Notes: a model not told the origin generated them from the sequence alone. Shown: positions 1 through 6,710, counted from the first letter of the stretch. The stretch: 13,349 nt of DNA from Algoriphagus sp. (GCA_023255285.1 JALRIY010000051.1:1-13349); one strand, 5' to 3'. Translations and numbers: made by a program.

Positions 1-12
1 CTTCTTAAACAT
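1..12 (-). CDS. Possible first codons of the next pur gene (partial)
   Basis: An ATG at 12-10 on the minus strand overlaps the purQ stop by one base (TGATG), and four codons (MFKK) follow before the window ends. A one-base stop/start overlap is typical of translational coupling, and the same arrangement is seen between purS and purQ. In actinobacteria purL commonly follows purQ, so purL is the natural guess, but four residues cannot identify a gene and this may not be a start at all. Confidence 0.25.
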
Positions 13-707
13 CAGCTATTCACCAGCGCCTTCATCACGCTCTGGAAGAACTTGAGACCATCGACTCCGCTTCTGGTTGCCACCTCGGTGTCGGGTCCAA
101 AGCCAGGCTCGACGGCGTGCTCGGGGTGTGGCATAAGTCCCACGACGTTGCCCCGAGCATTGGTTAGCCCGGCGATGTCGTTCATCGAGCCGTTGGGGTT
201 GAGGTCCAGGTAGCGGAAGACCACGCGGTTTTCGTCCTCCAGCATCTTCAGGGTGTCCTGGCTTGCGATGTAGCCGCCCTCGCCGTTTTTGAGCGGAATC
301 GTGATTTCTTCGTTTTCCTCGAAGAGGTTGGTCCAGGCGGTCTGGGTGTTTTCAACCCTTAGTTTCTGGTCCCTGCAGATGAAGTGCTGGTGTTCGTTTC
401 TGATCAGTCCACCCGGCAGCAGGTGGGATTCCACGAGAACCTGGAAGCCATTGCAGATGCCTAAGACTGGCAGTCCCTTCTCGGCTAGGCGAATGACCTC
501 TTTGGTGGCCGGTGCTTTGGCTGCAATTGCCCCGCAGCGCAGGTAGTCGCCATAGGAAAACCCACCGGGGAGCACTACCGCATCGACCTTCTTTAGGTCA
601 TCGTCTGCGTGCCAGAGTGGGACCGGGGTGCCCCCGGCAAGTCTGACTGCGCGCTGCGCGTCTCGGTCATCCAGGGTTCCGGGATAGGTGATGACTCCGA
701 TGCGCAT
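12..707 (-). CDS. purQ: Phosphoribosylformylglycinamidine synthase, glutaminase subunit PurQ
   Basis: PurQ releases ammonia from glutamine for the PurL subunit, which converts formylglycinamide ribonucleotide (FGAR) to FGAM in de novo purine synthesis in the cytoplasm. The protein is 231 residues, normal for the three-subunit PurS/PurQ/PurL enzyme. The class I glutamine amidotransferase fold is clear: PGGFSYGDYLR at 47-57, the nucleophile Cys85 in GICNGFQ, and His194 and Glu196 in MPHPEHAVE. The ATG at 707 shares one base with the purS stop (TAATG), so the two are probably translationally coupled. The high GC content and the purS-purQ order fit an actinobacterium and not the Bacteroidota organism that supplies most of this window, since Bacteroidota usually carry a single large PurL. 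The gene looks intact. Confidence 0.97.
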   Translation of the reverse strand: MRIGVITYPGTLDDRDAQRAVRLAGGTPVPLWHADDDLKKVDAVVLPGGFSYGDYLRCGAIAAKAPATKEVIRLAEKGLPVLGICNGFQVLVESHLLPGGLIRNEHQHFICRDQKLRVENTQTAWTNLFEENEEITIPLKNGEGGYIASQDTLKMLEDENRVVFRYLDLNPNGSMNDIAGLTNARGNVVGLMPHPEHAVEPGFGPDTEVATRSGVDGLKFFQSVMKALVNS

Positions 708-955
708 TAGTTCTCAACCGTTACGGCTACTACGTCCTCGATGACATCGTTCGAGAGAAACTCGGCCGCCTGCTTCTTGGCGTTCGCGATGTCCTTGTCG
801 GTCACCTCGCGGTCGAAGTGCAGCTCGATGCGCTTGCCGATACGCACCGCAGAGATTTCCTTGTGACCCGAGCGGTGGAGGGCATTTGCGACAGCTTTGC
901 CCTGGGGGTCTAATAGATCCTGCTTGGGCATGATCTCAACGATGATTTTTGGCAC
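707..955 (-). CDS. purS: Phosphoribosylformylglycinamidine synthase subunit PurS
   Basis: PurS is the small bridging subunit that helps dock PurQ on PurL and so supports ammonia channelling in FGAM synthesis. The 82-residue product has the expected length and the family pattern: a beta strand (KIIVEIMPK), then LLDPQGKAVANALHRSGH, then the VRIGKRIEL strand at about residues 37-45. The start is a GTG at 955. It is preceded on the minus strand by a GAAGG-like ribosome site about 8 bases upstream, and starting there keeps the conserved first strand. Starting at the internal Met9 would lose that strand. The gene overlaps purQ by one base. It is the first visible gene of the minus-strand pur unit, so its promoter should lie within about 956-1130, although I could not pick out a convincing -35/-10 pair. 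Confidence 0.95.
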   Translation of the reverse strand: MPKIIVEIMPKQDLLDPQGKAVANALHRSGHKEISAVRIGKRIELHFDREVTDKDIANAKKQAAEFLSNDVIEDVVAVTVEN

Positions 956-1080
956 TTCTACCCTTCGGTTGGCAGGAAATCCTGTTTCGGGATGGACGTT
1001 GGTTGCCGGCTACCTTGCGCGGAATTCTCTAAGTTTAGCGGGGTAATTTCAGCTTCCCCTCAGACTTGCCTGCACCTGAG

Positions 1081-1089
1081 TTATCCACA
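1081..1089 (+). promoter_or_regulatory. Single DnaA-box match
   Basis: The 9-mer TTATCCACA matches the classical DnaA-box consensus TTATNCACA exactly. Only one perfect copy is present. The nearby TGTGGGTAG at about 1122 is a poor reverse-orientation match. A lone box could mark DnaA-responsive transcription of the flanking genes or could be chance. It is not evidence of a replication origin. Confidence 0.3.
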
Positions 1090-1153
1090 ACTTCGACTAG
1101 GGCATGGTCCCGATTGGAGCTTGTGGGTAGCCTAGAGTGGCAAAAGTAATTCT

Positions 1154-1166
1154 GGTCAATTTGACC
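1154..1166. promoter_or_regulatory. Palindrome GGTCAA-T-TTGACC, candidate antitoxin operator
   Basis: This perfect inverted repeat has six-base arms around one central base and ends 21 bases before the antitoxin ATG. Phd/YefM and VapB antitoxins are known to repress their own operons by binding short palindromes overlapping the promoter, alone or as a complex with the toxin. The position and symmetry fit that role. Binding by this antitoxin is an inference, and no clear -10 box could be matched at the correct spacing. Confidence 0.5.
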
Positions 1167-1187
1167 CGATTCATTTACACTGAGCAG

Positions 1188-1448
1188 ATGGGAAAAATAG
1201 TGACAATCACAGAGGCAAAGGCTCAGTTCTCAGCTCTCGTCGAAGACGCAATTCGAGGTGAAGAGGTCATCATTACCAAGCACGGCAGGCCGGTGGCGAA
1301 AATCATTCCCTACACGAAGCCGAAACTTGTGCTTGGTCTTTTGGAAGGCAAATACCCCGAACTCGAAAACATCGATTTCGATGACAACTCTCACATGGAT
1401 GAGGCTTGGGCCAAGTGGCGACGCAAGTTGGATGCGATGGAGATATGA
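1188..1448 (+). CDS. Type II antitoxin, Phd/YefM (VapB-like) family
   Basis: The 86-residue protein opens with a typical Phd/YefM DNA-binding N-terminus: VTITEAKAQFSALVEDAIRGEE, then VIITKHGRPVAKIIPY. An acidic C-terminal tail follows (LENIDFDDNSHMDEAWAKWRRKLDAMEI), of the kind that wraps around the toxin. The antitoxin would neutralise the PIN toxin encoded next and repress its own operon. I chose the ATG at 1188 because family homology begins there. The frame is open back to a GTG at 1137, but those 17 extra residues resemble nothing and would cover the palindrome. The gene overlaps the toxin by four bases (ATGA), the usual antitoxin-toxin coupling. High GC places it with the actinobacterial segment. 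Confidence 0.88.
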   Translation: MGKIVTITEAKAQFSALVEDAIRGEEVIITKHGRPVAKIIPYTKPKLVLGLLEGKYPELENIDFDDNSHMDEAWAKWRRKLDAMEI

Positions 1449-1621
1449 AAGCCCTGCTGGACACAAACGTCCTGATCAACCTGCACCAGAAGCCAGCTCG
1501 GCTCGGCAAGGCGACCCAGCGCAGTTTGAGCGATGCCAGAGCGTTGTATTTTTCGCCCCTGACCTTTTTTGAGTGGCTGCAAAAGGATGATTACCTGGGA
1601 ACCAGCACCAAAATGCAATAG
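1445..1621 (+). pseudogene. vapC: VapC-type PIN-domain toxin, cut off at the sequence junction
   Basis: PIN toxins are Mg-dependent ribonucleases that cleave tRNA or rRNA and halt growth when the antitoxin is lost. The frame starts with the PIN signature MKALLDTNVLINL, giving the first metal-binding acidic residue Asp6. It continues through SPLTFFEWLQ, where Glu43 is the likely second acidic residue, and then stops after 58 residues. A complete VapC is about 120-140 residues and needs further acidic residues, which are absent. The last residues and the stop codon are read from the adjoining Bacteroidota sequence. The source organism therefore probably has a full gene, and the truncation is probably an artefact of the join near 1605 rather than natural decay. 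Confidence 0.8.
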
Positions 1622-2238
1622 ATGGATCCTACTGTTTGGATTGCAGGAGAATATTTTTTGTGGTTGAGGCCTAGGGTTTGGAATGCAGAAGCAAATCCAT
1701 GAGATAGGTGAAAACCTAAAAACACCATGGAAATCACATACAAGGCAACTAACCACAATTGCTTGAACGCTCCATTCACAATTAAAAATAGGTCTTTGTA
1801 TTCTTCTCCGTCATAGGTTACAGTTGGGACCTGTCCCCAATGCATTTGGGCCCAAAACCCTTGCAGGTGAACCACAAGAAAAATAAGGATGAATGTGCCT
1901 AAAACACCCATGTTCCTGGAAGACCAAGCACTATTAGTACTTCCTTTAGACGTAGAGTAATTCACAGGACGAGCAGCTTTGTTTTGCCTAGAAAGAAAAA
2001 TAGAATAAATCACGTGTCCAATCACTGAAATGTAAGTTAGGTAGGACAAGAGCTTGACTGCAGGATTTGTGGTCATAAACTTGGCATACATATTAAAAGC
2101 TTCGCCTCCATCCCCTTTAAATAGAAGCAAATTTCCCGATACGTGACCTGTTAAAAACAAAATAAGAAAAAGGCCGGTCAGGGCCATTATCAGTTTCTTT
2201 CCCAGTGTGCTATTCAAGGTTTTGGTAACCCAACTCAT
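1591..2238 (-). CDS. sdhC: Succinate dehydrogenase cytochrome b558 subunit, C-terminus missing
   Basis: This is the membrane anchor of the Bacteroidota-type succinate:quinone oxidoreductase (Complex II), which carries heme and the quinone site and links the TCA cycle to respiration. The 215-residue frame shows hydrophobic helices near residues 16-38, 62-82, 112-130 and 159-180, and the beginning of a fifth near 202. Conserved histidines in helices suit heme ligation: His32 (TGHVSGNL), His75, His124 and His177/His180 (GFHLSHGF). The family's helix-5 continuation is missing: after about residue 211 the frame runs into foreign sequence and stops. sdhA and sdhB, which normally follow sdhC in the same operon, are also absent, as expected if the join cut the operon. 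The ATG at 2238 gives the usual family N-terminus, MSWVTKTLNSTLGKKL. Confidence 0.92.
   Translation of the reverse strand: MSWVTKTLNSTLGKKLIMALTGLFLILFLTGHVSGNLLLFKGDGGEAFNMYAKFMTTNPAVKLLSYLTYISVIGHVIYSIFLSRQNKAARPVNYSTSKGSTNSAWSSRNMGVLGTFILIFLVVHLQGFWAQMHWGQVPTVTYDGEEYKDLFLIVNGAFKQLWLVALYVISMVFLGFHLSHGFASAFQTLGLNHKKYSPAIQTVGSIYCILVLVPR
1596..1629. other. Junction between actinobacterial and Bacteroidota sequence
   Basis: Within this stretch the plus-strand PIN toxin loses its family sequence and the minus-strand SdhC gains its own. SdhC reads plausibly up to the GTG codon at 1608-1606, then ends in a nonsense tail (LVPR) read from toxin DNA. GC content drops sharply to the right. There is no integrase, transposase, tRNA, target duplication or inverted repeat at the join. 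A GGATCC hexamer lies at 1624-1629, just on the Bacteroidota side. The exact breakpoint is uncertain by roughly ten to twenty bases. Confidence 0.8.
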
Positions 2239-2554
2239 AATTTCGTGACGATTAGTTTAAAAGGATTGGTATTGCTGTTTAATTGGCCAAATTTACATCT
2301 GGGAAGGCTAGTATCCAATGACTCCAAGAAGAGCTTCCTTATTTTAAACGATTCTAAATAATAAATCAATTTTCTGTTTAAGGACTTGTTTTGATACTTT
2401 TTTAACAGTCTGTTCAATTTTATTGTTTTAATCTTTAAAGGTTTTTCTCCTAACTTCCATTTACTTCGTATATCAAGATAAATTTTAATTAGAAAGCCCA
2501 GTGAACAGCCGACTTCTGTAGATGTTAACGATTAGATTAGTCACCTAGACCGAT
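2239..2554. other. Divergent intergenic region between sdhC and the type-B secreted protein gene
   Basis: This 316-base AT-rich gap carries the sdh promoter at 2288-2318. For the plus-strand gene I see only a weak -7-like box, TAAATTTT at 2479-2486, without a good -33 partner. A minus-strand open frame of 60 codons at 2235-2417 overlaps the sdh promoter and has the composition of random AT-rich DNA, so I do not call it a gene. No tRNA, riboswitch or repeat is visible. Confidence 0.5.
2288..2318 (-). promoter_or_regulatory. Bacteroidota-type promoter of the sdh operon
   Basis: On the minus strand a TTG at 2318-2316 is followed after 20 bases by TAAATTTG at 2295-2288, an exact match to the Bacteroidota -7 consensus TAnnTTTG at the expected spacing. 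Transcription would start near 2282, leaving a leader of about 44 bases before sdhC. This is one of the clearest promoters in the window and supports assigning the DNA right of the junction to Bacteroidota. Confidence 0.6.
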
Positions 2555-5335
2555 ATGAAGCTTAAAATTTATTTCTTCTTTTTTGTACTTGCATTTTTTT
2601 CAACCCTCAATGGCTCTTGGGCTACTCATATTCGAGCGGGAGAAATAATTGCAGAGCGAATTTCTGTACAAACGCTTACCTATAGAATAACCGTTGTCGG
2701 CTACACAGACACCCGTTCCTCGGTCGTTTTTGGACCAGGTAGAATCAATTTTGGTGATGGTAGAGAAGAGCAGTTGAATACAAAAAGTGATTTCTCTTTG
2801 GTAGAAGATTTAGGAGACTTAATTGAAAAAAACACTTTTGTCATCACACATACCTTTCAGGGACCTGGAAATTACAAGATTCGATTTTTGGAATTCAATC
2901 GAAATGATTTGACCCTAAATATGGATAATTCGGTGGATACCCCTTTTTACGTGGAAACCGAAATTACGATAGACCCATTTATAGGAGTCAATAATTCCCC
3001 TGTTTTAACGATTCCTCCTGTAGACAATGGAGCAGTGAATGTCCGTTACATTCACAATCCAGGAGCTTACGATCCCGATGGAGATAGCCTTTCTTATCGC
3101 TTAGATATTCCTAAGCAAGGGTTTGAGCGTGTGGTAAACAATTACCGAGATCCAGCTAGCTCAGAATTTAGTAAAAACCAGGAAGACGGTTCTGTCCCTG
3201 CTTTTTTGCGAGTAGACCCATTTTTTGGAGACTTAGTTTGGGATGCCCCTGGCACGGCTGGACAGTTCAATGTAGCCTTAAGGATCACAGAATGGCGTAA
3301 AATCGAAGGTAAATATGTGGAAATCGGGTATGTGGTTCGAGACATGCAGATTATCATTGAAAACTCCAACAACAAGCGTCCCAAATTGATCCTTCCTCCT
3401 GACCTCTGCGTCATTGCAGGTACACGGATAGAGGAAATCATTCAGGGTGAAGACCCAGATGGGGATGGAATCAAGATTGAAGTTTTTGGCGAACCAATGG
3501 AAATAAATGTTTCTCCAGCCACCTATGACCCAGCAAATGTTTTTCAGATTCAGCCGGGAATCGTAAATTTTGATTGGCAAACGGTTTGCAATCATGTCCG
3601 AGAAAGAGAATACGAGGTGCGTATTCGAATTACGGATCAACCACGCTCTGGACCTAAATTAGTAGATATTCAAACCTGGCGGATTAAAGTCATCGGTCCC
3701 CCTCCAATTTGGGATACGCTTGAGCAGCTTCCTGGCCGTTCGGTTGGGTTGAATTGGGAGCCCTATGCCTGTGCCAATTCAGCCGAAAAAATCCAGGTGT
3801 GGCGCCGAATCAATTCCGATCCCTACCTTCCTGATTCTTGTGAAACAGGCATAAGAGCAGGATATGAGTTGATTGGAAGTACGGATATGGCCACTTTCTC
3901 CTTTACAGATGCCAATGGCGGTGAAGGTTTAGCACCTGGCAATACCTATTGCTACCGATTGGTAGCCGCTTTCCCTACACCTAGGCTTGGTGAAAGCATC
4001 GTTTCTGAAGAGATTTGTATCACCATCGATGTGGACGTCCCCTTACTGACCAATGTGAGTATAATGGCAACAGATGAACAAGAAGGGGAAATATTTATTA
4101 AATGGACGCCTCCATACGACTTAGATACCCTTCAATTTCCAGGCCCATACACCTACGAATTGATTCGAAATGAAGGTTTTTCAGGGACTCAAAACCGACT
4201 ATCGCTAGGCGTCACTTCAGATACTATATTTACAGACAAAGCACTGAATACCGAAAACCTTGTCTACAATTACAAGGTGATCCTATTGGATAAGACTACC
4301 AAAATTGATACTTCAACGTCCGCATCTTCCGTTCGGCTTGAACCGACCATCATCAACGAGGCCATTGAGCTAAAATGGAATTTTACTGTTCCCTGGAACA
4401 ACTCCATCTCCCAATACAAACACGAGGTTTTCAGAAACCGAACGGATGCAGCCGGGACCGACGAAACCAATTTTGAAAAAATTGCCGAGGTAGATGTGAC
4501 GCAGGATGGATTTATATACCTAGACGATGGGAGCTTCAATGGGGTCAGTTTAAAAAAAGACCTACAGTACTGTTACTATGTGGTCACCAAAGGAGCTTAT
4601 AACGTAGATGGACTAGTTTATCCTTTGGAAAATAAATCTCAAATCACTTGTGCCAAACCAGATGACAACCGCCTTCCTTGTGCTCCCACTTTGATTTTTG
4701 AAGGCCCAGATTGTACCGAATATGTTTCAGAAGAAGGCTGTGGCACCATTACCTACCTCCATGAGTTAAGCTGGCAACCTGATTTTAGTGGTTCCTGCGA
4801 CGATGAGTTGAGCGGCTACCGACTCTACTTTAATTCAGAAGGTGACCCTGAGGGGACATTTACATTAGTAGGCAACTATTCATCTATACAGTTGCAAGCC
4901 ACCCTCACCAACCTTCCCAATTACAAGGGATGCTATTACTTGACAGCTGTAGATCGCTCAGGAAATGAAAGCCCCAAAAGTAATGTAGTCTGTGTGGACA
5001 ACTGCCCCAACTACCTACTTCCCAATGCATTTACCCCAAATAACGATGGGCTGAACGACACCTTTATGGCTTTTGATAATCCTTTTTCAAAATGTCCAAG
5101 ATTTGTGACACAAGTAGAGGTTTTTATTGTCAATCGCTGGGGCACAGAAGTATTTCGTTATGCTAGCCAAAACGCAAGCGAAAATGATCCTTTCATTCGA
5201 TGGAATGGAAAAGATAAAGCTGGAAATGAGCTTCCTGCAGGAACCTATTACTACTCTGGAACCGTTTATTTCGATGTAGTAGATTCTACAAAGCAGCAAC
5301 AAACTCTCAAAGGCACTATTCAACTGTTGCGTTAA
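2555..5335 (+). CDS. Large secreted protein with type IX secretion type-B sorting domain and Ig/FN3-like repeats
   Basis: The 926-residue protein begins with a signal peptide (hydrophobic residues 5-19, likely cleaved after SWA at 21-23). Then come a THIRAGEI-type N-terminal domain common in large Bacteroidota surface proteins (about 24-145), two Ig- or cadherin-like domains (about 147-270 and 272-380, with YDPDGDSLSY and EDPDGDGIKI motifs), and roughly four fibronectin-III-like domains (382-818). The last 105 residues (822-926) form the gliding-motility-associated type-B C-terminal domain: LPNAFTPNNDGLNDTF, then VFIVNRWGTEVF, WNGKDKAGNELPAGTYYY and a final LKGTIQLLR. The domain directs export across the outer membrane by the type IX system and probably surface retention. 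No catalytic domain is evident, so adhesion or a structural role is likely. All 16 cysteines lie from residue 285 onward. No PorP/SprF-like gene, a frequent partner, follows it. Confidence 0.9.
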   Translation: MKLKIYFFFFVLAFFSTLNGSWATHIRAGEIIAERISVQTLTYRITVVGYTDTRSSVVFGPGRINFGDGREEQLNTKSDFSLVEDLGDLIEKNTFVITHTFQGPGNYKIRFLEFNRNDLTLNMDNSVDTPFYVETEITIDPFIGVNNSPVLTIPPVDNGAVNVRYIHNPGAYDPDGDSLSYRLDIPKQGFERVVNNYRDPASSEFSKNQEDGSVPAFLRVDPFFGDLVWDAPGTAGQFNVALRITEWRKIEGKYVEIGYVVRDMQIIIENSNNKRPKLILPPDLCVIAGTRIEEIIQGEDPDGDGIKIEVFGEPMEINVSPATYDPANVFQIQPGIVNFDWQTVCNHVREREYEVRIRITDQPRSGPKLVDIQTWRIKVIGPPPIWDTLEQLPGRSVGLNWEPYACANSAEKIQVWRRINSDPYLPDSCETGIRAGYELIGSTDMATFSFTDANGGEGLAPGNTYCYRLVAAFPTPRLGESIVSEEICITIDVDVPLLTNVSIMATDEQEGEIFIKWTPPYDLDTLQFPGPYTYELIRNEGFSGTQNRLSLGVTSDTIFTDKALNTENLVYNYKVILLDKTTKIDTSTSASSVRLEPTIINEAIELKWNFTVPWNNSISQYKHEVFRNRTDAAGTDETNFEKIAEVDVTQDGFIYLDDGSFNGVSLKKDLQYCYYVVTKGAYNVDGLVYPLENKSQITCAKPDDNRLPCAPTLIFEGPDCTEYVSEEGCGTITYLHELSWQPDFSGSCDDELSGYRLYFNSEGDPEGTFTLVGNYSSIQLQATLTNLPNYKGCYYLTAVDRSGNESPKSNVVCVDNCPNYLLPNAFTPNNDGLNDTFMAFDNPFSKCPRFVTQVEVFIVNRWGTEVFRYASQNASENDPFIRWNGKDKAGNELPAGTYYYSGTVYFDVVDSTKQQQTLKGTIQLLR

Positions 5336-5754
5336 TGGAAAAACCCTCCATCATCCTGCTATTTGATGGGTATTGTGTCCTCTGTAACGCTACCGTGGAT
5401 TTTGTATTGAAACAAGATAAAAAGAATAAAATTACAGTAGGCGCCATGCAAAGCCCCGAGGGGCAACGTGTACTGCACCACTATGGTTTGCCCTCAACTT
5501 ATCAAGAATCGGTCGTTCTTATTTACAACAGAAAAATTCACCTCGGAAGCTCGGCCGCACTTAGACTTGCAAGATCGTTAGGAGGAGGCTGGACATTGTT
5601 CTATCCCTTGATTTTTATTCCACAAGGATGGAGAGATCGAATCTACCACTGGATTGGTACCAACCGATATGCCTGGTTTGGCAAAAATAATTCCTGCAGA
5701 ACACCTTCCAAGGAGGACGCAAATCGATTTTTACAACTAGACCAACCACTTTAA
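5335..5754 (+). CDS. DCC-family (DUF393, YuxK-like) putative thiol-disulfide oxidoreductase
   Basis: The 139-residue protein carries the family hallmark DGYCVLC near the N-terminus (Asp11, Cys14, Cys17). Typical segments follow: GAMQSPEGQRVL, ESVVLIYNRKIHLGSSAALRLAR, and the C-terminal LIFIPQGWRDRIYHWIGTNRYAWFG. The family is thioredoxin-like in its CxxC motif, but its physiological substrates are poorly defined. There is no signal peptide, so the protein should be cytoplasmic. Its ATG overlaps the stop of the preceding secreted-protein gene by one base (TAATG), implying co-transcription and coupled translation. At the other end its TAA overlaps the convergent permease stop by two bases. DCC genes occur in many contexts, so the link to the secreted protein is suggestive only. 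Confidence 0.88.
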   Translation: MEKPSIILLFDGYCVLCNATVDFVLKQDKKNKITVGAMQSPEGQRVLHHYGLPSTYQESVVLIYNRKIHLGSSAALRLARSLGGGWTLFYPLIFIPQGWRDRIYHWIGTNRYAWFGKNNSCRTPSKEDANRFLQLDQPL

Positions 5755-6710
5755 ACAGCGTGGATAACCATCCAATAGATGGGCATCCCAAGCGTGATAT
5801 TAAAGGGGAAGGTGACTGCCAGAGCCATGGGCACATACAATCCCTCGTCGGCTTCTGGATTGGAAAGCTTCATCGCTGCTGGAACGGCAATGTAGGAAGC
5901 CGAAGCAGCAAGAATTGCGAAAATTAGGCGATCGCCCTCCTCAGGACTTATCCACTGACTCACGTATGCAACTACTATCCCATTCACCAGAGGAACAAGG
6001 ATTGCAAAAAGAGAAGAAATATAGCCAGTTTTAAAAAATGCTTTCAACTTCTTACCACTTGAAATTCCCATATCTAATAGGAAAACAGCCAAAAAGCCTT
6101 TAAAAATATCTGTTACAAAGGGTTTGATCCCTTCGGCTTGCTTTTCGTCTGCAATCAAGCCAATCACCAAACTTCCCAGAATCAACAAGACAGAACCATT
6201 AGTAAAGGCGTGGACCACAACCTGTCTCATACCTCCTTCGGTCTTTGTAGGAGAAAATTTGCGAAGCAAAATCATCCCTGAAATAATTGCAGGGGCTTCC
6301 ATCAAGGCCATAACCGCCACCATATACCCCCCAAAATTTACTCCTTGAGTTTCCAAAAAAGCGGCAGCTGCGACAAAAGTTACTGCTGAAATAGATCCAT
6401 AAGCAGCAGCGATTGCAGCAGCATTCGGTACTCCCAGTTTTCGTTTCAATAGAAAAAAAGTGTAAAGAGGAATAGAAGCTGAAAGAGCTACCCCAAAAAC
6501 TAAGGACCAAAGGATAGTAGAATTAAAAACACTATGCGATAATTCTTGTCCACCTTTAAATCCAATGGAAATCATTAGATAGAGGGCGATGAATTTGGCA
6601 CTTGTGGAAGGAATTTCTAAATCGCTTTTTAACTTGACTGCTAAGACCCCTAATACGAAAAAGAGCAGACTTGGATTGGTGAGGTTGTTGATTAGAATCT
6701 GAAAATCCAT
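5751..6710 (-). CDS. sbtA: SbtA-family sodium-dependent bicarbonate permease
   Basis: The 319-residue, almost wholly hydrophobic protein matches the SbtA/DUF897 family, whose cyanobacterial members import bicarbonate with sodium across the inner membrane. Two pseudo-symmetric halves are visible, about 1-150 and 168-319, joined by a short charged loop (KFSPTKTEGGMRQ). Characteristic segments are GFKGGQELS at 50-58, AAYGSISAVTF at 102-112, ALMEAPAIISGM at 135-146, LLDMGISSGKKL at 211-222 and ASYIAVPAAMKLSNP at 271-285. It is somewhat shorter than cyanobacterial SbtA (about 370 residues), chiefly in the central loop. No sbtB (PII-like regulator) gene is adjacent. The divergent lysR gene 86 bases away probably regulates it. 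In a heterotroph it may supply bicarbonate for carboxylases or serve pH homeostasis. Substrate specificity is inferred from family alone. Confidence 0.88.
   Translation of the reverse strand: MDFQILINNLTNPSLLFFVLGVLAVKLKSDLEIPSTSAKFIALYLMISIGFKGGQELSHSVFNSTILWSLVFGVALSASIPLYTFFLLKRKLGVPNAAAIAAAYGSISAVTFVAAAAFLETQGVNFGGYMVAVMALMEAPAIISGMILLRKFSPTKTEGGMRQVVVHAFTNGSVLLILGSLVIGLIADEKQAEGIKPFVTDIFKGFLAVFLLDMGISSGKKLKAFFKTGYISSLFAILVPLVNGIVVAYVSQWISPEEGDRLIFAILAASASYIAVPAAMKLSNPEADEGLYVPMALAVTFPFNITLGMPIYWMVIHAV

Larger units (their letters stand above)
956..1187. other. Divergent intergenic region between purS and the antitoxin gene
   Basis: These 232 bases separate two divergently transcribed units and should hold both promoters. 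I see a perfect DnaA-box 9-mer at 1081-1089, a perfect short palindrome at 1154-1166 next to the antitoxin start, and a weaker inverted repeat, CAGGA-AA-TCCTG, at 973-984 within the likely purS leader. A GTG-initiated frame opens at 1137 and runs into the antitoxin, but I treat 1137-1187 as leader because the antitoxin family homology begins at the ATG at 1188. No RNA gene is evident. Confidence 0.5.

Noticed and set aside
973..984. CAGGA-AA-TCCTG inverted repeat upstream of purS as a purine operator
   Set aside because: The arms are only five bases and it matches no purine-regulator box I know. It may be chance in a GC-rich leader.
1161..1181. TTGACC and TACACT as a -35/-10 promoter for the antitoxin operon
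   Set aside because: Only nine bases separate the two elements, too short for a sigma-70-type promoter.
1137..1187. GTG start giving an antitoxin 17 residues longer
   Set aside because: Family homology begins at the ATG at 1188, and the extra residues would cover the palindromic operator candidate.
1258..1572. Overlapping plus-strand frame of 104 codons across the antitoxin and toxin
   Set aside because: It is a shifted frame of two well-supported genes and has no family resemblance.
1..1620. Actinobacterial purS-purQ and toxin-antitoxin genes as a horizontally acquired island in the Bacteroidota genome
   Set aside because: Both genes at the join are cut, there are no mobility genes or repeats, and the fragment ends in housekeeping purine genes. 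A chimera explains it more simply.
1624..1629. GGATCC as the exact ligation point of the chimera
   Set aside because: The sdhC reading frame seems to continue sensibly for about five more codons past this site, so the break is probably nearer 1605. It cannot be fully excluded by eye.
2235..2417. A 60-codon minus-strand open frame upstream of sdhC
   Set aside because: It overlaps the sdh promoter and the first bases of sdhC, has AT-rich random-like composition (many Lys, Leu, Asn and Ser) and no recognisable motif.
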